Below, piece by piece: positions 47,535-59,900 of a stretch of DNA of 64,000 nt. How positions within the stretch are numbered: position 1 is the stretch's first letter; each line of letters opens with the position of its first letter. The notes below the pieces were generated by a model that was not told the DNA's origin, searched no databases, and saw only the letters and a list, made by a program, of their open reading frames with translations. The stretch comes from Pontederia crassipes (taxonomy: Eukaryota > Streptophyta > Magnoliopsida > Commelinales > Pontederiaceae). The DNA is taken from assembly GCA_030549335.1 (NCBI GenBank), contig CM060183.1, forward strand, positions 36,764,768 to 36,828,767, read 5' to 3'. The position numbers and the translations under genes are program-made.

Positions 47535-47885
47535 GAGAAAAAGGATGGCCACCTAGATTTGAGGTTGCCATCCACATATATACATAACTACGAAAAGATC
47601 GAAATGTATAAGTGTGATCCCTCAAGACGATAGCGGCAAAAAAAGAAAGAGGTGTACATCAGCTACCCAAAACCCCACTCTCGAAGGAGGAAAACAACAT
47701 GATGAACAATACTCTCCACCTGACATCGCTCTGACATCGCTCTCCACAAAAAATAGTCCGATTGCGCTGGAGCCAAATGGCCCAGGTACCGGCCAAGAAG
47801 GATGCAAGCAAAATCCGCCAACTCTGTCTGCAAATTTGCTTCGTAGGGTGCGACGCAAAGGTCGCTCGGCATATACATTAAACCC
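47535..47885 (-). mobile_element. 5'-truncated L1-type LINE 3' end (fragment 2)
   Basis: On the minus strand it contains ERCQVESIVHHVVFLLREWG, matching the ORF2 end of the L1 element at 32999-33090 (FLLREWGFG), and the 3' tail with AGGAGAAAAAGGATGGCCAC on the plus strand. About 350 bp are present. An 11-bp direct repeat TGACATCGCTC occurs twice within it (about 47720-47741). Confidence 0.8.
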
Positions 47886-48024
47886 ATATATATATGTCAT
47901 CATCTATCATGAATCAAATGGTTATTAATAGACGTATGATGATACTATCCCTTAAAAAAGTTTATTTTAATATAAGCAAATAATTATATATAAATATATG
48001 GATTAAAGAGTATACAACAACACA

Positions 48025-48566
48025 CTAAATTTGCTATAAATTACAGCAAACTTTTTTTTAATCCTTTAATTGATATCCGACGTTTCACTTTAGCTTTCCC
48101 TCCCTTCTTTTCTCCCCCTTACCATGAGCATTCCATCTCTTTTTCATCTTTCCCTCCCTACGTGCCTCTCTCTTTCTTCGTCCTCTGCCTGTCTTTGTCT
48201 CTCTCCTGTTGCTCTTTTTCTCTTTCCTCTATTTCCTCTCTCATCTTCATTAGTTCTTTCTTATTTCTTCCTCATTGCGATTTTTCTATCTTTCCCGTCA
48301 TTTCCTCTCCTGGATTCGGCCTCTCTCCCCTCTCTTCCTCTCTCTGTCTCTTATTTCACCCTCTCTACTTTTCTTTCTTCCTTGCTCTCTCACCTTTCTC
48401 CCTGTCTACGTCCCTTTCCTTCCCCTCTCTCTCTCCTTTGCTCTCTATCCCATGGTAACAGGACAGCTCTCAAGTGAAAAAACGTTAGATTTAATTCTAA
48501 CCATCAAATGTAATTTGAATGGTTGGATTTAATTTTAAACTCTAGCTGTAATTTACAGCAAGAATA
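48025..48566. mobile_element. Inverted-repeat element with a pyrimidine-rich core
   Basis: The left end CTAAATTTGCTATAAATTACAGC (48025-48047) is mirrored by the right end GCTGTAATTTACAGCAAG (48544-48562). The core from 48085 to 48450 is almost pure CT on the plus strand, giving several spurious serine/leucine-rich open frames. Class and target duplication are unclear. Confidence 0.45.
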
Positions 48567-48579
48567 GTCAGCTGCATAT

Positions 48580-49255
48580 TCCTTAACCCAATAAATATAT
48601 TACTGAATATTACTTATGTTATTTAATTATAGTGATAATATACTAGATTTATGCATATTTAACTCATCATTTCATATGAAATTATGCCTAGTCTTGCATG
48701 TCATGTCTTCTTCTTAATTTCTCTTAAATCTATATTTCCTTATACAACATTTTAAAATTGGTATTTAATGGTTAGATTATTGTCTATTCATCATTTTTTT
48801 GAATGTGAGAACTTGTGGACAAACTTTCATGTAACACAATTAAATGTTTTAAAAAATATTTCTCACACATTGTCATGGACTTACTAAATCATAGTTAATA
48901 AAATATGGCCAAGAAACGTTTAAAAAAAATATGAACACGAAAAAATTATACCCAATTACAGTGATTCCCGCCCCCACCGAAAGACAAAAATATCTTAAAT
49001 TCAACTCTTCGATTCATAATTTGAATAAAAGTTTATAACTCGATATTAAGTATATATCAGAGATAAGCTATTTAAATATTATGTAATATAATATGATCAA
49101 GATAAATTATATTTGTTGTAGTAAGTATTACACAAAATATTGTGGCATTTGAATGTAATTAAAACCAATGATTTTCCACATGTCCATAATCATGTGAGAT
49201 TTGATGCCCTAGCTAAAAGAACATTTAGGGGTTAAATGTTGTATATTTAATGGTG
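48580..49255. other. AT-rich intergenic DNA without a recognised feature
   Basis: No exon, RNA gene or bounded repeat was seen. Confidence 0.4.
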
Positions 49256-49257
49256 GT

Positions 49258-50048
49258 CCTCCCCCTTAGAGGAGATGTGCCCGTCGGATGGAGATGCGAC
49301 GGGTGCTATTATTTTTAGTTCAGGGCGTAACACTCATTTTATCCCTTTTTTGCACGATTTTTTTTCAGTTCAAATTCAGCATGGGAAAAAATTTCAGAGT
49401 CACATAATCACATATCGACATTTTACGATATGTTTTTGTAAAAATTTTTACAAAATCATAGATCGACGTTCAATCCATATTCACATGATCACAAGTGACG
49501 GCGGGGAAGACCTCACAACACGGTGGGGCAACCTTGAGTCCTTGAAAAGGAAGATCTCGGCATAGGGCACGAGCGTGAGGCAATCTCGACCTAGGGCACA
49601 TGTGGCGGCGGCGATGACCTCGTGGTAGCGGCGGGTGGCGACGATAACTTTGAGAAGGAAGACTGCGGCGGTGGCAGGCGGCAACAATCTTGCGTCGAAG
49701 AGGTAGAACTCAAGGCGTCCGATCTCGTGGCGCGCGCAGACGGGCATTCATCGCGAGGGAGGACGAGTGCCGCGCGGTAGTGCGGTGCGGGCTGAACGTC
49801 ACGAGGACGAGCGTCGCGTGGTGCGGCACGGGCCGATCATCGCGTAGGAGGAGAGCGTCACATGGCAGGGACAACGAGGGATCGGGGAGCAGCGTCGCGT
49901 GGTGGGGAAGGATACTAGGGGCATCATGCGGCGTGGAAGAAAAAAAAGAATTGAAAAGGAACTCACGTTGAACCAAAAAAATGGGGCGAGCAAATAAAAA
50001 AAACCACGCCTGTCGGATCTCCATCCGATGGATGTGGGTGGGGGAGAA
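49258..50048. mobile_element. Non-autonomous element with palindromic inverted termini
   Basis: Left terminus CCGTCGGATGGAGATGCGAC (about 49281-49300) is mirrored at the right by GTCGGATCTCCATCCGATGG (50012-50031), with looser pairing outward to the C-rich/G-rich ends (TCCTCCCCC and GGGTGGGGGAGAAGG). The ends themselves are near-palindromic (CCGTCG...CGACGG). The core is GC-rich (49480-49920) with repeated GACGAGCGTCGCGTGGTGCGG-like words. No known protein was recognised; captured gene fragments are possible. Confidence 0.5.
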
Positions 50049-50054
50049 GGATAT

Positions 50055-50979
50055 GTTTAGTTCAAAATTCATTAAAAGAAAGGGAAGGTAAAGAATGTGA
50101 AGGGAACGTAGGAGAATGAATGTGAATAATTATCCTATTTGGTTGATATCATTAAAGAGAATGAAATGGAATGAATGTTAAGTGATTAATTTATTTAAAC
50201 AATTTTATCCTTTACGTATATAGTTATATGTTTAATTTATTTGGTCAAAGTTGGAAATATATATTAAATATGTCTTTCTACACCGATTTGGAAGGTAAAG
50301 AAAAAATGAAATGTTGGAGGAGAATGGAAGTGAAAGAAAGTGGCTTTCCCCTTCATTCCTCTCTAACTTAAACTCAACCAAACACCAAACTAAGGGAAAT
50401 TCCTCTCCTTTTTCTTCTCCCTTCTTATAAAAATCTATAAAAAATAGATATCTAGAGCTAGAAGGATTAAAATTTTGGGAAAAATCTCAAAGATCTTTCT
50501 TTCACAACAAGGAGTACAAAGCTTTGATGAAAACAATTAAAAGTAAAAAAAATTAGCAACGATTCATTCAATACTGATAAAAAGCTTTATAAAATATTCT
50601 ACCAAACATTCCTGAGTGAAAATCTAGTTAGTTTTCTTGAAAGGCCTATGATAGAAAGCCACACCAAGCACATCTTACATTGTCATTATTAGCTTTGCTT
50701 CTATTAATTAGTATAATTCCATAATTTTCTAAAATTTATGTTGATCCTTTGAAAATTTTATTTATTTTAGTGGAGTTTGATCTAATCCACTCGAGCTTTT
50801 TATTACGAAATTTTGTTTTGTTTAAAGAACCATTAATGAATTATTATAACATTTAAAACCCTTGTACTTATACTAGTCACAGCCTATATATATATATATT
50901 ATATTTCTATGATTATCTATTCACTTATATTTTCAACTTTTTTCATTGCCAGGAGAATAAAAGTTCCAACACTTAGATC
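50055..50979. other. Intergenic DNA; possible further MITE at 50055-50420
   Basis: The part 50055-50420 alternates GGAA/GAATG-rich strands with a closing TTCCTCTCC/AACTCAACCAAAC section that looks loosely inverted (GAAAGGGAAGG against CTTTCCCCTTC), as in a decayed MITE. The rest is AT-rich without a recognised feature. Confidence 0.3.
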
Positions 50980-51216
50980 CATTTGGCTTAGCTGATATAA
51001 AATAACCGATAAGTTGAAGTGATAATAAATAGTTTAATGACTGGAGTTGATTACTGTTTGGTAATAAAAAAATTTATAAGTTAGTAGTTTAGTAAAATGA
51101 TCAAAAAGTCCTTAATATTATGATAGATGAAATATATGAAGAAAATTATGTGTATTATAAGGGCAAAATAATATATTTATTCGTCAATTGACTTATAAGA
51201 TTAATCAAACAGGTCA
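50980..51216 (+). mobile_element. MITE-like element, copy B
   Basis: ATTTGGCTTAGCTGATA, GATAAGTTGAAGTGATAATA, TGTTTGGTAATAAAAAAATT, AGTCCTTAATATTATGATAG and TTGACTTATAAG align in order with copy A (42330-42694) read on the other strand. Copy B lacks about 100 bp present in copy A. Confidence 0.6.
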
Positions 51217-53999
51217 TTAATCTACCATTTGATATGATTTCTAATATTTTCAAGTTATAAAAAAAACTTGCAAATCATATATATATTTTTAAAAAATAGA
51301 TGTTAAAAAAAGCAACATCCATACTAAGAAAGTAGCAAGGAAGAAAAAAAAAATGAAATAGCTCATGTTGGTTTTACGTCTGAGGGGACTCCAATTGGAA
51401 TTGCAATAAAAATTATCGAACTTTTTTCCATGGTTTCGAGGACATGAAAAAATATTAGGGATGTCATAAAACACCATTTATATTGGTTGAAAATAAAATG
51501 TTAGTTGCAACTAAATTTTAGAACTTTTTTATACATACCAATCAACATTTGAAATAAAAAAGTAAGATTAAAATAAAATACTCTGACTTTAATATCAAAA
51601 TAATATTATTTCATTATTTCATAACTTTAACTAAAACATAGTAAAAAATCAACTAACTAAATAACCATAAGTTCATGTGCAAATTCTATCGTCGCTAAAG
51701 GTTAGAGTCACTTTATCTCTGTCTATGATATTTGTTCATATGGATCCAGGTATAAAAATATTCATAAATACAATATACTTATTATGTAGAGTCTAAAAAA
51801 TATATTAAATGCTCAATTGAAAAAGTATATCATAAATAATTAATCATGAACAGTAATTAATTTTCAATTATCAATATTAGACAATCTCAATCAATTATTA
51901 ATTGATCAATTAATTTCAATTATCTATGATCAATGTTACTTAGATTAATTAGCAACTAATAATTTAAATTATTAATTTTAATTTCTATATTAATTATCAA
52001 TTGATGCCAATATTAATTGTCAATTCAATATCAACGTGGAATTTATTGTAAATAACTTATTCTTATTAACCAATGAGAGCTTTGACTTTTAAGATAACAC
52101 ATGCATTTTCATGCATTAATGGCCAATGTTGGATGCACTTACACCATGATAACTTTTTTTTTCGGTGGCAATAATTCTTTTTTTCAAGACTAGTTCAGTG
52201 CAATGTGAGTGATAGCCAATATAGTAAGACAATTATAGTTTTGGTTTGAAGTTTGAGCATCATCCCCTAGTTACTCCTATCCCCATTAAATTCAATAATG
52301 ATATTTATCAATCCAAAAGCAATAAGTAGACATGATCTACATGTCAGCAACTTTCAGCTTACTTAACATTTATTCGGGCCAGATCATCCCGGAATCGAGA
52401 TTCTAGCCTTCTTTGCAAGAGACACATCACATTTAAGTCCTGTTTGGTTCGGCCATAATGCATGAGAATAACTCACTTTTGTTGTGAAAAATTAAGTTTG
52501 CAAGCACGTGGATTCCACATTAATAATTGCAGAAGAAGAAAAAGAGATATTTTTTTTTTGCCCCATCCAAAAATCTAAATTGTTCTCATCGTAAGAACAA
52601 AATGAAAACAAATGCATATTGATCTAGAGAGGGACAGAGGCAGGGGGTGTATGATTAATATACATTACTTAGTCCCCCTGCAATTTTGGTCTGGCTCCGT
52701 TATTGATTCTAGAAGTCATTAATCTTTTACCAATTAGGACCTTACGAAATTCTATTTATGATTCCCCATACGAGGCACAATATGTTAGATAAGGGTTCAG
52801 TGGTCTATATTGATGAAAGTTCAAAAAAAAAAAAAATCAAGTTGTTGTACGTATGTCCAAATTATGACTTTTCTTCTCTCATGGCCGCATCTTGTTGCCT
52901 TCAAACGAGTGCCAACTTCTTCTATGTTCTGTTCTGATATCGTGAGTTGTGAGAGGAGGAAGGCTGGTGTATCGGGATGCAAGAAAATGAGAGGAGGGAT
53001 TCGTGCACCGGGGAGTTTATGTGAGGGATGGAGTGTTGAGAGGTCAAGATCTATTGATAGAAGATTAATTTCTGATTAATATATAATTAATTATCCACTA
53101 AAACGTTTGATTAATCATGGTTGAAAGTTGCAAGAATTAATTCACTTAGTTTTAATTTAGATTTTAAGTTGAAATCTCCAACCTAAATCTAATCCAAAAT
53201 ACTATTCTATTCGATCTTTCTCGTCTTTTAATCTCCCACTTTATATCTCTTTTTAGCTTAATTTTCAGAATAAAATAAATACTTTTTTTATTTTATAAAA
53301 ATTCAAGGCATCATATCTTCATTTTCATAAAAAAAAGTCATCTTCAATTGGACAAAGAATTCCCTATTTAATAAAATAGACGAGCAATAGTGTCACCCTG
53401 ATTATCACTGATGGTGATTTGTAAATTTACAATTAGCATATGAAGAATGAATCTTGTAATTGAAATTTAGTTTATTTAGAATACTAAATGGACTATTCTA
53501 TAACAAAGATTCGTCACTTACAACTAATAACATATATATATATTTAGATAAAATACACATCGCATGCTTTTTCTTAACTAGTAGATTACAAATTTCCGAA
53601 TTATTCAAAATTTTTAATTAAAAAAAAGGGGAGACACGACGTAGATCGTTTACAGAAGGGACACCTTTACCATCCACGATTAGGAAAGAAAAAATAAAAT
53701 AGATGCACACTGTATACAGTTATTGCTGTTAAACAGTGAGATCGATTATTATAGGATGATGATAGTCGGATGCCCAAGAAAAATCCCTTCGGTGGTTTGT
53801 GAGTTCGAAACAATAGAAGAAGAGTAAGAAACCAAAACGATGGTGCGCGAACGGATCAAATCTCAGGTCTCAAGTTCCCATCTGTATTATTCTTAGAAGA
53901 TGAACGCCAAGGCCGGATGACAAAGCCGCCGTTGACTGGAAAAAACGAGTACAAATGCCAAAGTTGAGAGATCAAAATGATGCGGCGGCTACCATTCCG
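51217..53999. other. AT-rich intergenic DNA and VDAC 3' flank
   Basis: No gene was recognised. A stretch rich in AATTAATT/ATCAATTA words lies at 51830-52030. The right end (about 53750-53999) should include the VDAC 3' untranslated region. An 89-codon open frame at 52810 has no recognisable similarity and starts beside a poly(A) run. Confidence 0.4.
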
Positions 54000-56900
54000 T
54001 CAAGGCTTGAGCACCAAGGACAAGCCAACTTTAGAGCTCTTCTCAATTGCCTTCGTGTCGACCTCTCCTGAAATGGTCCAGAAGGATTTTGGCTTCCACT
54101 CGTGCTGAATTAGAGCACTAGCCTTGCCGTAGTTGTTGAAGCGAGCTTTCACAGTCGTTAAAGGGTCTAAACTATGCTGAGTCCCGAAGGTGAGCACGTT
54201 CTCGTTACTCGAGAAGTTGTGAGTGAGTTCAGCACCAACTGCAGTGCTTACCAATGGATTCACCAAGTGGTAGTATGAAGCAGTAAGGCTGTCCCCCTTG
54301 TTGTTCCTGCATAAAATTCGCGTTCAGCGTTGCATCAAGTTAGAAGTAAATAAGACTATGATGTTTCTCATATGTCAACATGGAAGCCTGGGTAGCCGCA
54401 GAACCATAATAAATAAAAATAAAGAGAAATCCTTAGCTACAAGTTACTCACAGGGTGAAAGCAGCAATAAGATCAGCATTGATATAACTCAATCCAGCAT
54501 TGTACTTGGTGAAGTCTCCAGTAGCAGTATCAAATGCAACATCAGCTCCGACTGAGAGACTTTTAGAACCAACAACACCAGAAAAGTTGACGATAGGATT
54601 TGCAGTCAATCCAATACTCGCATTAAGCCCCGCGTAATCATGTAGATATTGGACTTCAACCTGCAACCAAAAAACCATGAAGTCCAATGGCCAGGAAGAA
54701 AGAAAAATATAGAATCCAGAATAATTTGAAGGAAAAACAATTAGTCCAGCAGACGTTTATGTCACACCAACCTTTCCAGACTTTTGGTCAGGAATAACAA
54801 AACTGAAAATTGTCTTCAGACCAGGTGTTGCAAGTTCATCAATTGTCACAGTTGTAGTAATCTATAAAAGAGTGTTAAGTCAGAATCACTGAGAAAAATA
54901 AAAACAATCATTGTAATTATAAGAAGCCTAGTTTGTTAAGTATGAAGCCCAACAGAATTTGCGTACTCTTTTCAAATGTTCTTGAGCAGATAAGTATGGC
55001 CAATAACAATAAGCAATCAAATTATTTTATCATGCTTATCAGATTAGTAAGAAACTCCAATGAATCTCACATTTGAATCAGAGTTTGTCTTGAAATCAAA
55101 GGTCATGTTCTTGTTCTTTATCTGAGACTGGATCTCACCAAAAATCACATCATTCTTCTTTGTACCTGAAGTTGTAATTGCCTGCAAGAAAAGAAGTAGA
55201 AGAAAAATGAAAACATCAAAGTGAGTCTTCCATTAACAAAATTAACAACCCAGGTAAGGATAACAAATAACAACCACCCAATCTACAAGAAAAATATACT
55301 TAGTGTTATACCATCATCGACTATGAGCTCTTTCTTAGTCATTATATGGTTTTGAAATAAAATTGATTTGCCCTTTCTAGCAGTATCACCTTAGTTTTGG
55401 AGTGTTGATGCACAATGTTCATCATCAAAATGGATTTGTCGTAGTGAAGCTAAGCAACCTACTCTTAGTAATTAAAGGAAAGATTCTTGTCGTGTGTTAA
55501 CAGAGACTGGTACAAACTTTAAAGAAAATATAATGAAACCATAGGTAAAGCTACCAAAACAGACTCTTGCAAAGTGAAAACTCTTCTTTGGCATCATTGG
55601 GTTAATGCCCAACTTTGCTATGGTAGACATACAAGAGAAACTACGCTAAGGTAAAATACGAGATACCACATGAACAGCGCAATCAATCTTCCAATACCAA
55701 GGCAATGCCATTTCAAGCATCCCTCAATAAGGTAGACCTCAAACAAAAAAAAAAACTAATTCTCCCTCAAGCAAACAGGTAGCCGAAGTTCAGTTTGCAT
55801 CAATTTGTCGAAATATGAATAAATTAGATCCACAACAACAACAACAACAACAACAACAAAGCCTTATCCCACTAGGTGGGGTCGGCTGAATAAATTAGAT
55901 CCATTACTTAAAATTTAAGAAGAGATATCATATCCAAAATCATTAAGTATACAACAACAACAACAAAGCCTTGTCCCACTAGGTGGGGTCGGCTACATGG
56001 ATCATACGACGCCATTCCGCTCTATTAGTAAGCAAACCTTTCGGTATATTATTCACCAATAGATCTTGCTCTATTAGTTCGCCAAGTGTCCGCCTTGGCC
56101 TCCCTCTCCCTCTTTTAATCGGACTCCAGATTATTTGATCTACTCTTCTTACTGGCGCATCTAATGGTCTTCTCTGAACATGACTAAACCATCTCAAACG
56201 ATTCTCTACCATTTTCTCACTAATAGGAGCCACTCCGACTCGTTCACGTATATGATCATTCCTAATCTTATCTAATCTTGTATGACCACACATCCATCTC
56301 AACATCCTCATTTCGGCTACCCCCAATTTACGTTCATGTTGTCCCTTCATAGCCCAACATTCACTATCATATAACACTGCCGGTCTTATAGCAGTACGAT
56401 AGAATTTTTCTTTAACTTTATTGAGTACTTTTCTATCACAAAGAACTCCAGTGACTTTCCTCCACTTACACCAACCAGCTTGAATTCTATGATTAACATC
56501 GTCATCAATCTCACCATCTTGTCTCAATTGATCCTAAATATTTAAATTTTGTCACTTGAGGAATTATATCCTCCCCTAGCCTAACTTCCAAATCGTCTCT
56601 AAGTTGTTTATTTGTGAAATTGCTATGCATATATTCTGTTTTATTCCTACTTAAACGAAAACCCTTTGACTCCAACGTATTTCTCCATATTTTCAATTTT
56701 GTATTAATCTGTTCTCTTGAATCCGCTAAAAGTACTATATCATCCGCAAATAGCATGCACTTAGGTACCTCATCTGTGATACTCTCGGTTATAGCATTGA
56801 TAACTAAGTTAAGTTAAATAGATATGGGCTTAAAGCCGATCCTTGATGTAGGCCAATTCCTATAGGAAATTCATTTGTCTCACCTCCGAGTGTCCTAACC

Positions 56901-59900
56901 CTAGTCAATGTCCCATCGTACATATCTTGTATTACCTTAATGTAGGCAACACTCACCCTCTTCTTTTGCAAGACTTTCCAAAGTACAACCCTTAGTACCC
57001 GATCATACGCCTTCTCTAAGTCAATGAAAGCCATATGTAAATCTTTTCTCCTACTTCGATACTTCTCCATCATCTCCTTAGTAAATAAATCGCCTCTGTA
57101 GTGGATCTTCCTGACATGAACCCAAATTGTCTCTCAGAAATACTAGTCTTCATTCTCAATCTATGCTCAATCACTTTTTCCCATAATTTCAACGTGTGAT
57201 TCATAAGTTTAATCCCTCTATAATTTGCACAATTCTGAATATCCCCTTTATTTTTATAAATAGGAACTAATGTACTTAATCTCCAATCATCAGGCATCTT
57301 TTTCGACCGTAAAATCTCATTAAATAGTTTACATAACCACAACACACCTTTTTCTCCTAAACATTTCCAAACTTCAATCGGTATACCACCCGGTCCAACG
57401 GCTTTACCATTCTCCATTTTCTTAAGAGCTTCGCTAACCTCCGAGACTCTAATTCTACGATAAAATGACCTATTAAGCTCACATTTGCTAACTGTCAAGT
57501 CCTCCAAATCACAACGGGAACCTTCACATCCATCATTAAATAGCTTATAGAAATACTCTTCCCATCTGTTCTTAATATCTCCTTCAGTAACTAAAACCTT
57601 GCCAACTTCATTTTTTATGCATCTTACTCGATCCAAATCTCTCGACTCCTTCTCTTTATTCCTTACAATCTTGTAAATCCTTTGTTCACCAGCCTTTGTC
57701 CCTAACTCTTTATAAAACCCCTCATATGCTTTAGCACGAGCATCACTAACTGCCTTCTTAACCTCCCTTTTCGCCAAACGATACTTTTCCCAATTGTCAG
57801 AACTATTGTCCAAGTGTATCGCCTTGAAACAATTCTTCTTATTACGCACCTTTTGGTTTTATACATTTCATTTGCATATCAAGAACTAACAATCTATTTT
57901 GTGTAGTCACCCCGTACCCAGGAATTACTTTGCAATTAGTACGTCTTTTATCAGTATTTCTTGTCAAGAAAAAATCGATTTGAGACCTATGAGTTCCACT
58001 TTTGTATGTGATTAAATGTTCCTCTCTCTTTCTAAAACAAGTGTTGATAATCTTAAGGTCGTATGCTAAAGAAAAATCAATAATAGTTTGACCTTCCTCA
58101 TTCAACTCCCCAAAACCAAAACCACCATGAACCCTTGCATGTGGTCCTGCCTCTTTACCAACATGTCCATTAAGGTCTCATCCAATATAAACTTTCTCGG
58201 TTGTTGGCATACTTTCAATCAAACCCTCCATATCTGCCCAAAATCATTAAGTATATCAACATAAAAGTACACCATCTACCCATAGCAGTAGAGAAACAAA
58301 TGTTGGATCTAAGTTTTAATGACATATAAAATTATATTTTGATAATACAAACCTCGAATGATTAAAGGTAAAACGCTGAAAAAGTTTAAAGAAAAAAAAT
58401 ATAACTTTATGCATTACACATTGATTATATAAATAACACTGATCTTATCAATTTTGGATGAATGTTGAACGTTCTGTTAGCTTTTCATAGACTCTAAGAT
58501 TATCTAATTTGAATAACTGTGCAAAAAGTTATGCTCAAAATAGTGCAGGACGGTCTACCTGCCGATCGAAGCTATGAAGGCCGATCGAGACAGTCCGATC
58601 GACCGATCAATGCATAAACTGCTCAAATCAAAACTGTGAGACTGTACCGGTCGACAAACCGATCGATGCACCGGCCGACCGATCAACTGAACGGGAGGAA
58701 ATCAAAACTGCGAGATTGTACCGGTCGAGACACCAGTTGACAGTCCGGTCGACCGACCCAATGCAAAAGCTGCAGAAATGGCGAAACGATCACGTAGACC
58801 GGTCAACCAGTCCAGATGTGCGATCGACCGGCCTCCGAGTCAAATGAACGGTCAAATTTGAAGGAGAAATTTGTGGAGCAAATTCTGGATGAATTTTCCA
58901 CACTGAAGGCTATAAAAGGAGTGCCAAAGCCAGAGGCAGAGACACCTATTGACTCATTGAAGAAAAACTTCAAGTTATCAAAGAAAAATTATTTCTTGAA
59001 TTTTTCATTTTATATCTTTCTCTTCTCTTCTTGTGAGCATAGAATTGTAAAAGAGAGAAACACTTTTTGTTTAGAAAAAGCTGAGAGAGCTCCTGTGTAA
59101 AAGAGTTTCAAAATCTTACCCCTTGAGCGAGAGAAATAGATTAGCTTCTTAGAAAGAGAGTTGCCAGAGGAGAAAAGATGATTGATGTAAAGGGCTTTCT
59201 TCCTTGCCCCATTTGGAACAAAGGAAGGGATTACTGGAATCTCCGGCGGTCTCGAGGTCGAGAAGTCGGAACGGGGACATAGGCCAAGGTGTAGCCGAAC
59301 CTCGTCAACAACCACCGTGTCTTTGCGTTTGATTTTCTCTCTCTCTCCCCCTTCATATTATGATCTGAATTGCTTTATTTTAAAAGGTTTTAAGAATCGG
59401 TTTTTGTGCTTCCGCAACGTGTTTTTGTGAAATCGATATTTTTGATTGATCACCAATTCACACCCCCCTCCCTCTTGGTGCCCTTTGGGATCCTACAACA
59501 AAATATTCCCTCGACTCAAATAAAAGAATACTAAAATAGAGCTTGACACAACCTGCAGAATTTTAATGTAGAAGAGGTTAAAATTAACTCTATTTCTGCA
59601 TGACAAGCATATTATTCCTAATTCTACTCTATTTCTACATTCACAGTGAAAGAAGAAATCTACAACTCCATTACAGTGATGGCAAGCGTAATAAATAAAA
59701 AGGAAAGCAAAACCAATAGACTCACAACTCCATTTAAAGTGTAGGTTGTGATAGCAAGCTTGTGATCCGTCTGGTAGTCCCTGTAAAGAAGATCTACTCA
59801 TCCAAAAAAAAAAAGAAAACAAGGAAGCATAAGGAGAAAGGCACAAATCACAGCCCACACCAACTAAAACACCAAATAATAGCATGTAAAAGAGAAATCA

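Noticed and set aside
48124-48532. Serine/leucine-rich proteins
   Set aside because: They are reading frames of a CT-rich tract; all three frames are open because of composition.
58816-59100. 94-residue protein
   Set aside because: It lies inside the Copia solo LTR across its TATA box and is not conserved as a protein.
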